Virus record (IMG/VR): IMGVR_UViG_3300037136_000082
Span: 1-33,638 of that record
Strand: one strand, 5' to 3'
Origin: a virus
Length of the DNA stretch: 33,638 bases
Numbering within the stretch: position 1 is the stretch's first letter; each line of letters begins with the position of its first letter. Under the pieces are notes generated by a model. That model had not been told where the DNA came from and made no database searches. It was given only the letters and a program-made list of their open reading frames with translations. Below, piece by piece: positions 22,746 through 30,128 of the stretch. The translations under genes and the position numbers were made by a program.

Positions 22746-23125
22746 TACATGCGGTCCAGGACGTTGTTGCGCTCGGCAAAGCCCACTTCACCGTCGACCT
22801 TCATCTCGTCGTAAAAGGCGTCCACGTGGGCGTTGGAGTACTCATCGTCGGTGGCGCGCATGGGCAAGCGTTTGACGCCGCGGCGCATCGACTCAGGGTT
22901 CACGTCCTTGGAGACATCCGACTCCCCCCCCGTCGTCATGGCGAAGGACGGCTGGTCGGAGTTCGGCTGGTCTTGAATGTTCATGCCGGGGGGCAGCGGG
23001 AGGCGATTGGTGCCCTTCACGCCCTTTGCCGTGCGCGCGCTCGCATCGCTTGCCCAGCCGGCCTCCGCATCATCGCGGGCCTGGGGGTAATCGACCTGAA
23101 ACTTCTCCTGCATGATGCCGGGCAT
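22745..23125 (-). CDS. small protein with LPLPPGMNI motif (126 aa)
   Basis: The ATG at 23125 follows AGGAGA. The hydrophilic protein contains RLPLPPGMNIQDQP in the middle. The next upstream small gene (23160-23411) has nearly the same peptide, with 23 identical bases. The N-terminal part includes FQVDYPQARDDAEAGWAS and the C-terminal part is acidic or charged (DDEYSNAHVDAFYDEMKVDGEVGF). It is likely an intrinsically flexible virion or scaffolding accessory. The shared motif could bind a common partner such as the capsid protein. No catalytic residue pattern is visible. Confidence 0.6.
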   Translation of the reverse strand: MPGIMQEKFQVDYPQARDDAEAGWASDASARTAKGVKGTNRLPLPPGMNIQDQPNSDQPSFAMTTGGESDVSKDVNPESMRRGVKRLPMRATDDEYSNAHVDAFYDEMKVDGEVGFAERNNVLDRM

Positions 23126-23159
23126 CGATCTCTCCTACGGGGGCGGTGAAACGCGCTTT

Positions 23160-23411
23160 TCAGTCCCAGCCGTCTCCCGGGTAGCTTAAGCCACCACCGT
23201 AGGTCTTCAGCTCCATCGGGTTGATGTCCGCGGTGGGCTGATCCTCGATGTTCATGCCGGGGGGCAGCGGCAGGACATTCACGCTCTCACCGGTCGTGCC
23301 CTTTTTCGTCAGGTACCCGGAGTCCTTGATGCCCACGCGCTCCCCGCCTGCCATCTTCTCCGAGTCCGGCAGCACCCCCACATCGGGGATCTTCTTTGAG
23401 CCTTTAGCCAT
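23160..23411 (-). CDS. small protein with LPLPPGMNI motif (83 aa)
   Basis: Two adjacent ATGs stand at 23414 and 23411. AGGAG is three bases from the first and six from the second, so 23411 is preferred. The protein (MAKGSKKIPDVGVLPDSEKM...) is basic at the start. It carries VLPLPPGMNIEDQP near residue 47-60, the motif shared with the following gene, and ends GGGLSYPGDGWD. A stem-loop lies just before its ribosome-binding site (23430-23452). It is probably a short linear-motif protein of the virion. The function is unknown. Confidence 0.55.
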   Translation of the reverse strand: MAKGSKKIPDVGVLPDSEKMAGGERVGIKDSGYLTKKGTTGESVNVLPLPPGMNIEDQPTADINPMELKTYGGGLSYPGDGWD

Positions 23412-23429
23412 CATCGTCTCCTGGGGAAT

Positions 23430-23452
23430 GGGGCGGTTGGTGGTCCCGCCCC
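23430..23452 (-). other. stem-loop upstream of the small LPLPPGMNI gene
   Basis: Seven perfect G-C-rich pairs (GGGGCGG with CCGCCCC) enclose a 9-nt loop. On the transcript strand no uridine run follows, and the AGGAG of the next gene begins about six bases downstream. It may slow readthrough or shield the ribosome-binding site. It is not a canonical terminator. Confidence 0.4.
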
Positions 23453-23472
23453 TTTTGGGGTTTATCTGAAGG

Positions 23473-24018
23473 TTAGGCCGGAACCGCAGCCAGCGGCTGG
23501 ATGTTGTAGTCCATCGTGATGGACGCCGAGGCTGCCGTGTCGGTGCCGCCTTGCAGGTAGAAAAGCGCACCTTCCGGAATCACGATACCACCCAGGCCAG
23601 CCGTGCCTGAATTGGTGTTCAGCTGGATTTGCTGGGTCTGTCCCACCTGGTTGGTGTAGGTGCCGGAGGCCAGGTACTGGCCCGTCACCACGAAGGGCCC
23701 GTAGGTCGCGGTCGAGAGCGACACGGAGGCCGTGCCGGTGCTCGTGTTGGTGACCACGTACAAAGAGAGCTGATCTGAGACCGCAGCGACGGTCGCGGAG
23801 CCATTCACACCGGTGAAGGTGTACGAGCTCGTCGCGTTGCCAATCGCGGTCACCTGCAAGGTGAGGGCGTAGGCCACAAGGTTCGCGTGCGCGGCGTACT
23901 TGGCGGTGACACCGTTGGCGCCGGCGGCGCGCACGAAGAAGGCCGACTGCCGGGTGACGTAGGAGGGGTTGTCGTACCCCATCGACTTTAGCGTGCTGGG
24001 GATCTGCGTCTGAGCCAT
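23473..24018 (-). CDS. putative virion (head decoration) protein (181 aa)
   Basis: ATG 24018 follows AGGAG. The codon three bases earlier (TTG) is less likely as start. The protein begins MAQTQIPSTLKSMGYDNPSYVTRQSAFFVRAAGANG and then consists of beta-prone Ser/Thr/Gly/Val sequence with YTFTGVNGSATVAAVSDQLSLYVV. It ends TMDYNIQPLAAVPA. The position directly after the major capsid gene, separated only by a strong hairpin, suggests a head decoration or auxiliary capsid protein. This is from context only. Confidence 0.6.
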   Translation of the reverse strand: MAQTQIPSTLKSMGYDNPSYVTRQSAFFVRAAGANGVTAKYAAHANLVAYALTLQVTAIGNATSSYTFTGVNGSATVAAVSDQLSLYVVTNTSTGTASVSLSTATYGPFVVTGQYLASGTYTNQVGQTQQIQLNTNSGTAGLGGIVIPEGALFYLQGGTDTAASASITMDYNIQPLAAVPA

Positions 24019-24067
24019 CAAAGTCTCCTAATACAGGCCTCTCCTGCGTTGTTGGGGCTTGGAGGCA

Positions 24068-24089
24068 CCGCGGGGAGAAGGCCCCGCGG
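24068..24089 (-). other. strong stem-loop after the major capsid gene
   Basis: This perfect 8-bp palindromic stem, CCGCGGGG with CCCCGCGG, has a 6-nt loop and starts 21 nt after the capsid stop. No uridine tract follows on the transcript strand, so it is not a textbook intrinsic terminator. It could still partly terminate transcription or protect the capsid mRNA 3' end, which would help express capsid protein above its downstream neighbours. Confidence 0.5.
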
Positions 24090-24109
24090 TCACCCGTTTG
24101 GAGCCGCTG

Positions 24110-25081
24110 TCAGGCGGCGGAGTCCCACTTCACGATGCGCACGTTGGCGGCAAGCGTATGCACGATGCCAAAGCCGCCCAGGTAGTACCAGGCGATGCCC
24201 TTGGAGCGCCCGTAGTCGGTGGGGATCTTGCCGCGCATCTCCTCAGGCACCACCACGGCCTCCGCCACCGTGTCGTTGCCGAAGAAGAACATCCAGTCAG
24301 ACTGTCCGTTCACCCACGCAATCGTGGTCACCCCATCGGTGCCGGAGCCCTTGGCGACGTTGGTCTGCTCTATGTACCGGGTGTTCTCGTAGCGGCCGAT
24401 CTCGCTGTTCATGATGAGACCGAAACCGGTGTCCGAGTACTGATGGATCGTCTCGAGCGTGTTCTTCAGCGTGCGATAGGTCGTCGGCCACCCCAGGCAG
24501 TAGTAGTCATCGGCGACGTAGGCTGGGATGTTGCGCTCCTTCATCGCATCCGTGATCGCCTTGGCGTGGGCATTGCTGTAGGCGATGTTGTTGGTGCCGG
24601 TCACGGTGCCGTTGGTGTAGAGCACCACCGCGGACACCGAATTGCCGCCGACCGGGATCACGCGAAGCAGCGTCTGGTTGAACTGCGCCCAGGCGAGCCG
24701 ATCGAAGAACTTCACCGCGTCGTTCTTCAGGACCTTCTTGATGATGTCCTCGACGGGGAATTTCGAGAGGTTGTCGAGCTTTGCGCTGTAGGGGATGGAG
24801 TTTCCACCCTCAGTCACCGTCAAGGTGCCCTGCACGATGGTGAAGTTCGACTCCGGCATCGTGTTGGTCTCGGTGAGCACCGCACCTGCCGTTGCCACAT
24901 CCGAGAACACATCCCACGTGAAGGTGTCACCCTTCTTCTTGCCTTGTTGGCTGATGTCGTGGACGTCTGCGAATTGGCGGAATTTCACCAGCGGTTGCAC
25001 CGCGGCGCGCATGACGTTTGAGAGCTGGCGGCTGTAGAAATAGCCGCCGAGGGATGAGATGGCCCAGACCTGACCTGCCAT
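24110..25081 (-). CDS. major capsid protein, N4-gp56 family
   Basis: The protein is 323 aa. The N-terminal YFYSRQLSNVMRAAVQPLVKFRQFADV is the hallmark of the N4-gp56 capsid family. KKKGDTFTWDVFSDVATAGAVLTETNTMPE and the later segment GGNSIPYSAKLDNLSKFPVEDIIKKVL agree with it. The C-terminal GFGIVHTLAANVRIVKWDSAA completes a domain with an HK97-type fold. The scaffold gene lies immediately upstream and a probable decoration gene downstream. AGGAG stands five bases before ATG 25081 and is partly locked in a hairpin (25081-25106). No cleavage region or protease gene is visible, so assembly probably does not need proteolysis. Confidence 0.88.
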   Translation of the reverse strand: MAGQVWAISSLGGYFYSRQLSNVMRAAVQPLVKFRQFADVHDISQQGKKKGDTFTWDVFSDVATAGAVLTETNTMPESNFTIVQGTLTVTEGGNSIPYSAKLDNLSKFPVEDIIKKVLKNDAVKFFDRLAWAQFNQTLLRVIPVGGNSVSAVVLYTNGTVTGTNNIAYSNAHAKAITDAMKERNIPAYVADDYYCLGWPTTYRTLKNTLETIHQYSDTGFGLIMNSEIGRYENTRYIEQTNVAKGSGTDGVTTIAWVNGQSDWMFFFGNDTVAEAVVVPEEMRGKIPTDYGRSKGIAWYYLGGFGIVHTLAANVRIVKWDSAA

Positions 25082-25130
25082 GGTGACTCCTGACCAGAGT
25101 CACCATCGACGAAGCGGTGTGGTGACTCCT
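25081..25130 (-). promoter_or_regulatory. competing hairpins over the capsid ribosome-binding site
   Basis: The 11-mer AGGAGTCACCA (mRNA sense) occurs twice. One copy overlaps the scaffold stop (25120-25130) and the other spans the capsid Shine-Dalgarno and the A of the start codon (25081-25091). Between them is the complement, ATGGTGACTC (25097-25106). It can form a perfect 10-bp stem with the second copy (7-nt loop) and so hide part of AGGAG and AU of AUG. Alternatively it can pair nine bases with the first copy and free the capsid start. Ribosomes finishing the scaffold would cover the first copy, so capsid translation could respond to scaffold translation. The direction of control is inferred. 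Confidence 0.6.
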
Positions 25131-26232
25131 AGTGTTTGAACGGCCTCGCCTGCCCTCGAGACTTCGCCATCGCGGCGATCGCATCGGAGGCCGACTGCAC
25201 TTCATCCGGCTCAGCCTCAGGCCGCTGCCTGCCTGCCGCGCTCGGAACCGAAGGGACCGCCGCCTTTCGCTGTTGCTTGGTTTGGGCAGGCGCCCCTTTC
25301 GGCTTGCCGCCCAGATCGATGCGCAGCTGACGAAGCTCTTGGCCGACCTTGGCAAGCCTGGTACGCGGGTCCATGTCCGGATTCTCTCGTGCAAAATCCG
25401 CATCACGGCGTGCCGCCTGGGCCTTCAAGGCTGGGGTTGCCAGCTCCTGTGCGTACTCGGTCTCGAACCACTCAACAGCCGCGTTAAAGGCTGTGCGTCC
25501 CATCACACGCTGATCGACCCGCTCATCCACGATCCGTAGGACATCCGGAGTCACCCTGGAAAGTCCTGCCTGGATCTCTGCTAGCTGTTCGATCGCTTCC
25601 TCGTCCCCCATGCTCGCTTTGGTGTACAGGTCCTTTAACCGGGCCTTGTATGCCGCCGCTTCCGCTCGTGCCGTCTCATCCGCCTGGCGTCTTGCTTGCG
25701 CAACCGCTGCAGGGTCTGGAGCCTGGGTGCGAGTCGTTGTAGCACCGTCCTCCCCATTATGTCCAGAAGTGTCAGTCTCCCCGCCGAGCTCGAGGATGGC
25801 TTTCAACGTCAGCCACTTGCCCCCGATCTGGTACTCGGTGACCCCTGCCGCGTTCTTGCGCACATCATCGGCGCCGGCGTTTCGCGCCTCATCCGCTGCC
25901 CGATCGTCCGCTTCGTGCTGGCGGATGAGCGCGGCCGCGGCCTCCTCTTCGGTCTGCTCGCCGCCTTCTTCTTCGGCTTCCTGTTCGGCGATGAGCTCGG
26001 CACGAGTCTTGCGTCGGTTCTCTGGGCGATCCTGCTGATCCCACACCTCATCGGTGAGGTCCACGAGCTCGTCATCGTCCGCCTTCAACTGGTCGGCGTT
26101 GTCGGCGATCGAGTTCAGCCTCGCCACGCGCGCATCGTTGCGGTTCTTGTTGGCCTCGCGCGCCAGGCGCTCGCGCTCCGCCTGGTCCGCGGCCGCCTCG
26201 GCGGCAAGTTCTTCGGGTGTCTTGTCAGCCAT
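25129..26232 (-). CDS. capsid scaffolding protein
   Basis: The protein is 367 aa. It is highly charged, alanine/glutamate-rich and helical (KTPEELAAEAAADQAERERLAREA, EEEAAAALIRQHEADDRAADEA), with no cysteine. This is the usual composition of a scaffold. A middle ordered element, GVTEYQIGGKWLTLKAILELGG, is followed by more helix and a Pro/Gln-rich linker. The end SRGQARPFKH is basic, as in scaffolds that contact the capsid through their C-terminus. GGAGG precedes ATG 26232. It lies directly before the capsid gene, and its stop overlaps the regulatory repeat. It would guide procapsid assembly and then leave or be lost. Confidence 0.75.
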   Translation of the reverse strand: MADKTPEELAAEAAADQAERERLAREANKNRNDARVARLNSIADNADQLKADDDELVDLTDEVWDQQDRPENRRKTRAELIAEQEAEEEGGEQTEEEAAAALIRQHEADDRAADEARNAGADDVRKNAAGVTEYQIGGKWLTLKAILELGGETDTSGHNGEDGATTTRTQAPDPAAVAQARRQADETARAEAAAYKARLKDLYTKASMGDEEAIEQLAEIQAGLSRVTPDVLRIVDERVDQRVMGRTAFNAAVEWFETEYAQELATPALKAQAARRDADFARENPDMDPRTRLAKVGQELRQLRIDLGGKPKGAPAQTKQQRKAAVPSVPSAAGRQRPEAEPDEVQSASDAIAAMAKSRGQARPFKH

Positions 26233-26524
26233 CGATCTCGTCCTCCCCGTCCAAGGCCCTGATGGCCACGTGTCCTGATTCCACCGCCGCTCCGAGCCAA
26301 CTCTCGAAGTGCTCCAGGAGCTCGATCTTAGTCTGCAACGCGACGATCTGTATGGGCTTATCTGGCGCGATCTTCTTCAACTGCTCGATCGCGGTTGCCA
26401 GTTCCTTCTCCGCGCTCTTGATCAGGTAGTCCCCGATCGGGCTCGCCAGGAACTCCTCGACCTCCTTGCCGAAGACTGCGGTCCTCACCAGGGGGTTGTC
26501 CGGATCCAGTTGTCTCTCCCGCAC
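26225..26524 (-). CDS. conserved small head-region protein (99 aa)
   Basis: It starts at GTG 26524 with GAGGAG about ten bases upstream, inside the 3' end of the preceding ORF in another frame. The protein RERQLDPDNPLVRTAVFGKEVEEFLASPIGDYLIKSAEKELATAIEQL is helical. It resembles, from memory, small proteins between the portal and scaffold genes in many podoviruses. The C-terminal half continues as helix (TKIELLEHFESWLGAAVESG) with an acidic end. The function is unknown, possibly portal or scaffold accessory. Its stop overlaps the scaffold start. Confidence 0.7.
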   Translation of the reverse strand: MRERQLDPDNPLVRTAVFGKEVEEFLASPIGDYLIKSAEKELATAIEQLKKIAPDKPIQIVALQTKIELLEHFESWLGAAVESGHVAIRALDGEDEIDG

Positions 26525-26885
26525 GGCGCACGTTCTCCTCGTGTTCTGCCCAGCTCATGCCCAGTTGCACGACCATGAAGCGCTCGATGACCTCCGCTAT
26601 CTGGTGCTGGTTGCGGTACGGGCAGTCAGGCGCGTCTCCTGGCTCCTCGAGTGCAGCTCCCGGGCCCATGTCAAACGCGTCGATCGTCTCGATGCTGATC
26701 CTGGCACGCTGACAGAGCATTGCCTCCACGAACTCGTGCAGAAAGACTGCCGCCTCACTGCGCCAATCGGCCATTCGGCTGATCTTGAAGGCAAGGGCGC
26801 GGCCGTAGTCGGCTTCGAAGTAGTCCCCGACCGTGTCGTACCGCTGGCTTGTGTGCGCGATGGTCGTGACAAGGATGCGGATCAC
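26358..26885 (-). CDS. conserved portal-adjacent protein with long 3' overlap (175 aa as read)
   Basis: The GTG start at 26885 overlaps the portal stop (GTGA). Residues 1-125 look genuine: RILVTTIAHTSQRYDTVGDYF, WRSEAAVFLHEFVEAMLCQRARIS, DAFDMG...EPGDAPDCPYRNQHQIAEVIE. The central H-E-F-V-E and E-P-G-D-x-P-x-x-P-Y segments recall a family of small phage proteins with an HE-type, perhaps metal-binding, core. The function is not established. The last 50 residues (GETTGSGQPPGEDRSLRQGG...) are low-complexity antisense-like reading of the next gene over 167 nt. The true C-terminus may therefore be near 26510 if a stop or frame was lost. Confidence 0.6.
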   Translation of the reverse strand: MIRILVTTIAHTSQRYDTVGDYFEADYGRALAFKISRMADWRSEAAVFLHEFVEAMLCQRARISIETIDAFDMGPGAALEEPGDAPDCPYRNQHQIAEVIERFMVVQLGMSWAEHEENVRRAGETTGSGQPPGEDRSLRQGGRGVPGEPDRGLPDQERGEGTGNRDRAVEEDRAR

Positions 26886-29107
26886 GCCGTCGCCCCATCA
26901 GCCGCCGCAGGAGCGCCCTGGGCGCCTCCAGCGCCGCCACCCGTCCCGGGTGCCCCAGGAGGTTGCTCGCCGGGCAGCTGGGTGGCGCCCAGCGCCTTGC
27001 CGAGCAGCATATCGTCCTGGTCAAGCAAGTGGTTCGCGTACAGCAGGTGCGTCTTGCTGCCATGCGTCAAGGCGGCGATCTTCTCCCGGGAGGCGTTCTG
27101 TTCTCGGGAGGTGACCAGACGCACGACGTTCGCCCCGTCCTTGTCGGACTTGTGGCGCTTCAAGTCCTGCACCATCTGCATGAGCTTCTTGTTCGTCGCC
27201 TCAAGGGTTGCCATCTCCTGGTTGCCCTGCGTGCTGAAGCGCTCCCCGTCCTGGTAGCCTGAGAGCGCCATCATCTCCTTCCACACCTCCCCTAAGTTCA
27301 CCCCCTGCGGGGGCTTGGTGGCGACTTTGGTAAAGGCGTCAACCGCGTAGACGAAGCGGGCCATCTTGGCAACCGGGGAGGTCGCGCCCATGCCGACGTT
27401 CACAGTCGTCGTGAGCTCGTGATCGAGCATGTCGTCGGTCACCTTGTCGATGCCGAATTTCAGGGCGACCTTCGCCTTCTCCCCTGCGATCGCAAGGATC
27501 GTCGCGTCGGTCTCGTAGTGCTGCTCCAATAGCACGAGCTGGCGCAGCACCCGCACCACGAAGGTGAGCGAAAAGGTCTGCAGCATGTACTCGGTCATGA
27601 GACTCGCCGGGGCCTCGAGCATCTTCACCGTGCCCTGCGCCTCGCGCGGCGCGCCGGCCTGGTGCATCTGCATCGGGTTGAAGTTGCCCACGAGGTCATC
27701 GAAGGCCTGGCGCTTACGGTCCGACTCCTGGTACGAGGAGGCAGTGATGTCCTCGAACTCGACCGACTCCAGGTCCTCCATGTTGTCGACCATCGTCACC
27801 CCGCCCGGGACGTTGCGCATCAGGCTTGCGGTGTCGACGTTGGTGCCGCGCTTGACCTTGTGTCGCTTGTTCAGGACCAAGAGCACGTTGTCGTTGCGCT
27901 GGTTCTCGATATTGTTGATGCCTTCCTGAAGCGGCTGCACGAGCTGCGGGACGGAGGTGGGTAAGGGCTTGTGAGTCTCCACCATCACGACACCGAGCAC
28001 GTAGTCGCGCTGGCCGTGAAAGACCGTCTTCTCCAGCAGCTCCGGGTCGGTCAAGAGCTTGCCGTTGCCAAGCGTGTAGAACTCCCAGTCGCACTCGTCC
28101 CAGCGGTGGATGTGGCGTTGCACCCAGATGATGTCGTAGTCGGAAACAGAGCGGTTCTCCTGGGTGGGATCTTGCTGATCTCCGAGGCGCGCCATGCGGG
28201 TGGAGTCATCCGGGTTCTCGGATGCCTTCAGCTCCTGGTCCGAGTAGTCATGCCACTGCCGACCCTTCGGGTCTGGCTTCGTCATCTTCGCCTTCACGTC
28301 CCCGATGTACATCGGGATGAGTTCGATGACGTACGGGCTCGTATTGATCGGGTCCATCCAGTTGGCGCTTGGGTCAAAGCGGATGTTTTCGATGGGTTTC
28401 AAATCCACCGCCGGGCCGTCCTTGGCGACGATGAGCTTGCCCTTCGCATCCCGGCGTGTCGCGTACTCCCACTTCACGCGCGCGACGACCGCGCCTTGGG
28501 TCTGCCCGTCCTGGATGCCACCGATCAGTACCTGAAACCACGGGATCGTGTGGGTGAGGCGGTACTGCAGCAGCTCCTTCATCAAGGCCGCTGAGATCAG
28601 CTGGCGCTTATCGCCTTGGTTTAGCGCCTGGATGGAGGTGAGATCCTGGTTCGAGAAGAAGGCCTGGCACGCCGCCGCCTCGTTCTTGCGGATGACGGTG
28701 CGGGTGATCGGCACGAAGAGGTGCGAGCGCTTGCGGAAGGTCTCTGAGTTGTACTTGCTGCCGCCTGCGTGCTGGTTGTTGAAGGCGCGGATCGAGTCAT
28801 CCCACTGCTGACGGTAGTTTGAGTCAATGTAGGTGGTGGAGAAGCGAAAGGCGTCCTTTGCGCGCTGCTCCCAGTCGGGCTCATCCCCGCGGTCGTAGTC
28901 ATCCTCATCCTCGTCGACAACCGGGTCGCCCCCGCTCATGTCCTCGTGGCCCGCCTCCCAATGAGGGGCGTCGGCGACCTCTACCCTGGAGCCGGCACCA
29001 GGGGGCTGCGGGCGCATGGGCTTCGTCACCCCTCCTGAGGATGGCGGGTCCTTGATCGCCGGCGGCTGCGGGCGCATCGGGGAGTTCTCGTCATTCTCCA
29101 GAGGCAT
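26882..29107 (-). CDS. portal protein
   Basis: ATG 29107 with GAGGAG before it is preferred over an in-frame start five codons earlier. The resulting 741 residues match the size of P22-type portals (725 aa). An acidic, Pro-rich N-terminus is followed by the body: FSTTYIDSNYRQQWDDSIRAF, KRSHLFVPITRTVIRKNEAAA, DPSANWMDPINTSPYVIELIPM, QPLQEGINNIENQRNDNVLL (the wing/stem region). Long C-terminal helices come next (EQHYETDATILAIAGEKAKV, QEMATLEATNKKLMQMVQDLK), and the tail is Gly/Ala/Pro-rich. Twelve copies would form the DNA entry channel. It lies after the terminase and seven small genes and before the scaffold. Confidence 0.85.
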   Translation of the reverse strand: MPLENDENSPMRPQPPAIKDPPSSGGVTKPMRPQPPGAGSRVEVADAPHWEAGHEDMSGGDPVVDEDEDDYDRGDEPDWEQRAKDAFRFSTTYIDSNYRQQWDDSIRAFNNQHAGGSKYNSETFRKRSHLFVPITRTVIRKNEAAACQAFFSNQDLTSIQALNQGDKRQLISAALMKELLQYRLTHTIPWFQVLIGGIQDGQTQGAVVARVKWEYATRRDAKGKLIVAKDGPAVDLKPIENIRFDPSANWMDPINTSPYVIELIPMYIGDVKAKMTKPDPKGRQWHDYSDQELKASENPDDSTRMARLGDQQDPTQENRSVSDYDIIWVQRHIHRWDECDWEFYTLGNGKLLTDPELLEKTVFHGQRDYVLGVVMVETHKPLPTSVPQLVQPLQEGINNIENQRNDNVLLVLNKRHKVKRGTNVDTASLMRNVPGGVTMVDNMEDLESVEFEDITASSYQESDRKRQAFDDLVGNFNPMQMHQAGAPREAQGTVKMLEAPASLMTEYMLQTFSLTFVVRVLRQLVLLEQHYETDATILAIAGEKAKVALKFGIDKVTDDMLDHELTTTVNVGMGATSPVAKMARFVYAVDAFTKVATKPPQGVNLGEVWKEMMALSGYQDGERFSTQGNQEMATLEATNKKLMQMVQDLKRHKSDKDGANVVRLVTSREQNASREKIAALTHGSKTHLLYANHLLDQDDMLLGKALGATQLPGEQPPGAPGTGGGAGGAQGAPAAADGATA

Positions 29108-29285
29108 CAACCTGCTCCTCAACCTCAGGTGGCTGCTCGCGCGACTCCTGGCGCTTGTAGTCCTCTGCTGCCCGGTCGACCAGCTGCAAGATGCGGTGCG
29201 CCTGCGGGTTCACGTTGGCGGTGGCGGAGACGATGGTACGCGCGCCCATCAAGGCTAGATATAGCCGTCGCTCAAGGCTCGTCAC
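29091..29285 (-). CDS. small hypothetical protein (64 aa)
   Basis: The start is GTG 29285 in a GTGA overlap with the preceding stop. Upstream reading in the same frame is a shadow. The protein VTSLERRLYLALMGARTIVSATANVNPQAHRILQLVDRAAEDYKRQ is helical, and its C-terminus is acidic (EQPPEVEEQVDASGE). Its stop lies 14 codons... inside the extended portal reading, with the portal ATG 17 bases upstream of its end, so translation is probably coupled. No function is known. Confidence 0.6.
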   Translation of the reverse strand: MTSLERRLYLALMGARTIVSATANVNPQAHRILQLVDRAAEDYKRQESREQPPEVEEQVDASGE

Positions 29286-29503
29286 GTCGGCGGCTCCTGC
29301 TCGTGGTCGGGCGGGTTGATCATGTCGGACCTGAAGAACTCCCCCCAAATCAGGCGCGGCGAGATGACATCGCACTTCGTGCACTGGATCTTCGCATCGG
29401 GCCGCAGGATGAACGCTTGATTGCCGCAGGGACACGTGAAGCAGTACCGGTTCTCAGGCTTCTGGGCTTCGCGGCGCTTGACCAGGTCGGCAACCTCGCT
29501 CAC
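29282..29503 (-). CDS. small zinc-ribbon-like protein (73 aa)
   Basis: GTG 29503 overlaps the preceding TGA (GTGA). The ATG further upstream at 29554 is inside another gene and unlikely. VSEVADLVKRREAQKPENRY is followed by CFTCPCGNQAF and IQCTKCDVISPRLIW. That gives two cysteine knuckles (CxxCxC and CxxC) about 15 residues apart, as in a zinc ribbon. The tail is acidic and Pro-rich. It may bind nucleic acid or terminase during packaging, but that is a guess from its position between terminase and portal. Confidence 0.65.
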   Translation of the reverse strand: MSEVADLVKRREAQKPENRYCFTCPCGNQAFILRPDAKIQCTKCDVISPRLIWGEFFRSDMINPPDHEQEPPT

Positions 29504-29922
29504 GCGAAGTCCTGCTGCTGCCGGCGCTTCCAGTGCGCAGGGATCACGACGCACCCGTGGATCACCATCTCCTCAGGGGTCGGGTACTCGGCGCGGCCGC
29601 GCGGGATGCTGAAGAGCTCGAGCATGTTGCCACCGGCGCTGATGGCTGAGGCCTCGATCTCCTTCGGCGTGCCCATCTTCTCCCGCGGCATGAGGTAGCT
29701 GAAACCTTCGCGGCGCAAGAATGCGGACGCCACCATGCTGATCGCCGCGTGGCGCAGCACGATGCCGCGGCCCTGCACGCTCACCTGCCACAGGTGGTCT
29801 GGGTAGTGTTTGTTCAGCGCCGCTCCGAGCTGCCGGGCGATCGCCATGTCGGAGCTCTCGTCATCATCCCCCTCGTCCATCGTGATGATGAGGCCTGAGT
29901 CGGCTCGTGATTTGCTGCTCAT
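29500..29922 (-). CDS. hypothetical protein (140 aa)
   Basis: The ATG overlaps the preceding stop (ATGA). The first 25 residues are polar and acidic (MDEGDDDESSD). Then MAIARQLGAALNKHYPDHLWQVSVQGRGIVLRHAAISMVASAFL begins an ordered alpha/beta domain. A beta-rich end follows with GRAEYPTPEEMVIHGCVVIPAHWKRR. The pattern resembles small phage proteins encoded between terminase and portal. I know no function and see no active-site motif. Confidence 0.6.
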   Translation of the reverse strand: MSSKSRADSGLIITMDEGDDDESSDMAIARQLGAALNKHYPDHLWQVSVQGRGIVLRHAAISMVASAFLRREGFSYLMPREKMGTPKEIEASAISAGGNMLELFSIPRGRAEYPTPEEMVIHGCVVIPAHWKRRQQQDFA

Positions 29923-30128
29923 GGGTGCGGCCAGGTCGCGATGCCAAGGTGGTGCGAGACTCGGTAGCGATCCCCGTTGATCATCACGTACTTTGGGATG
30001 GGCAGCACCTTCCCGAGCTTCACCGATTCCTGGAACTTAGCCTCAATCACCTGAGCAACCAGCGCGTCTGCAAGCTCAAGGGTCACCGGCCCGTGGGCGA
30101 AGAACTGCGGGTAGGAGGTGAGGCTCAT
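29919..30128 (-). CDS. small hypothetical protein (69 aa)
   Basis: ATG 30128 overlaps the preceding stop in an ATGA junction. A longer ORF in this frame back to 30461 is a shadow. The protein reads MSLTSYPQFFAHGPVTLELADALVAQVIEAKF and then VLPIPKYVMINGDRYRVSHHLGI, a small alpha/beta fold with three histidines near the end. Its function is unknown. Confidence 0.6.
   Translation of the reverse strand: MSLTSYPQFFAHGPVTLELADALVAQVIEAKFQESVKLGKVLPIPKYVMINGDRYRVSHHLGIATWPHP

Noticed and set aside
23430-23456. Intrinsic terminator on the plus strand (GC stem followed by TTTT)
   Set aside because: No plus-strand gene precedes it. On the transcribed strand it has no U-tract.
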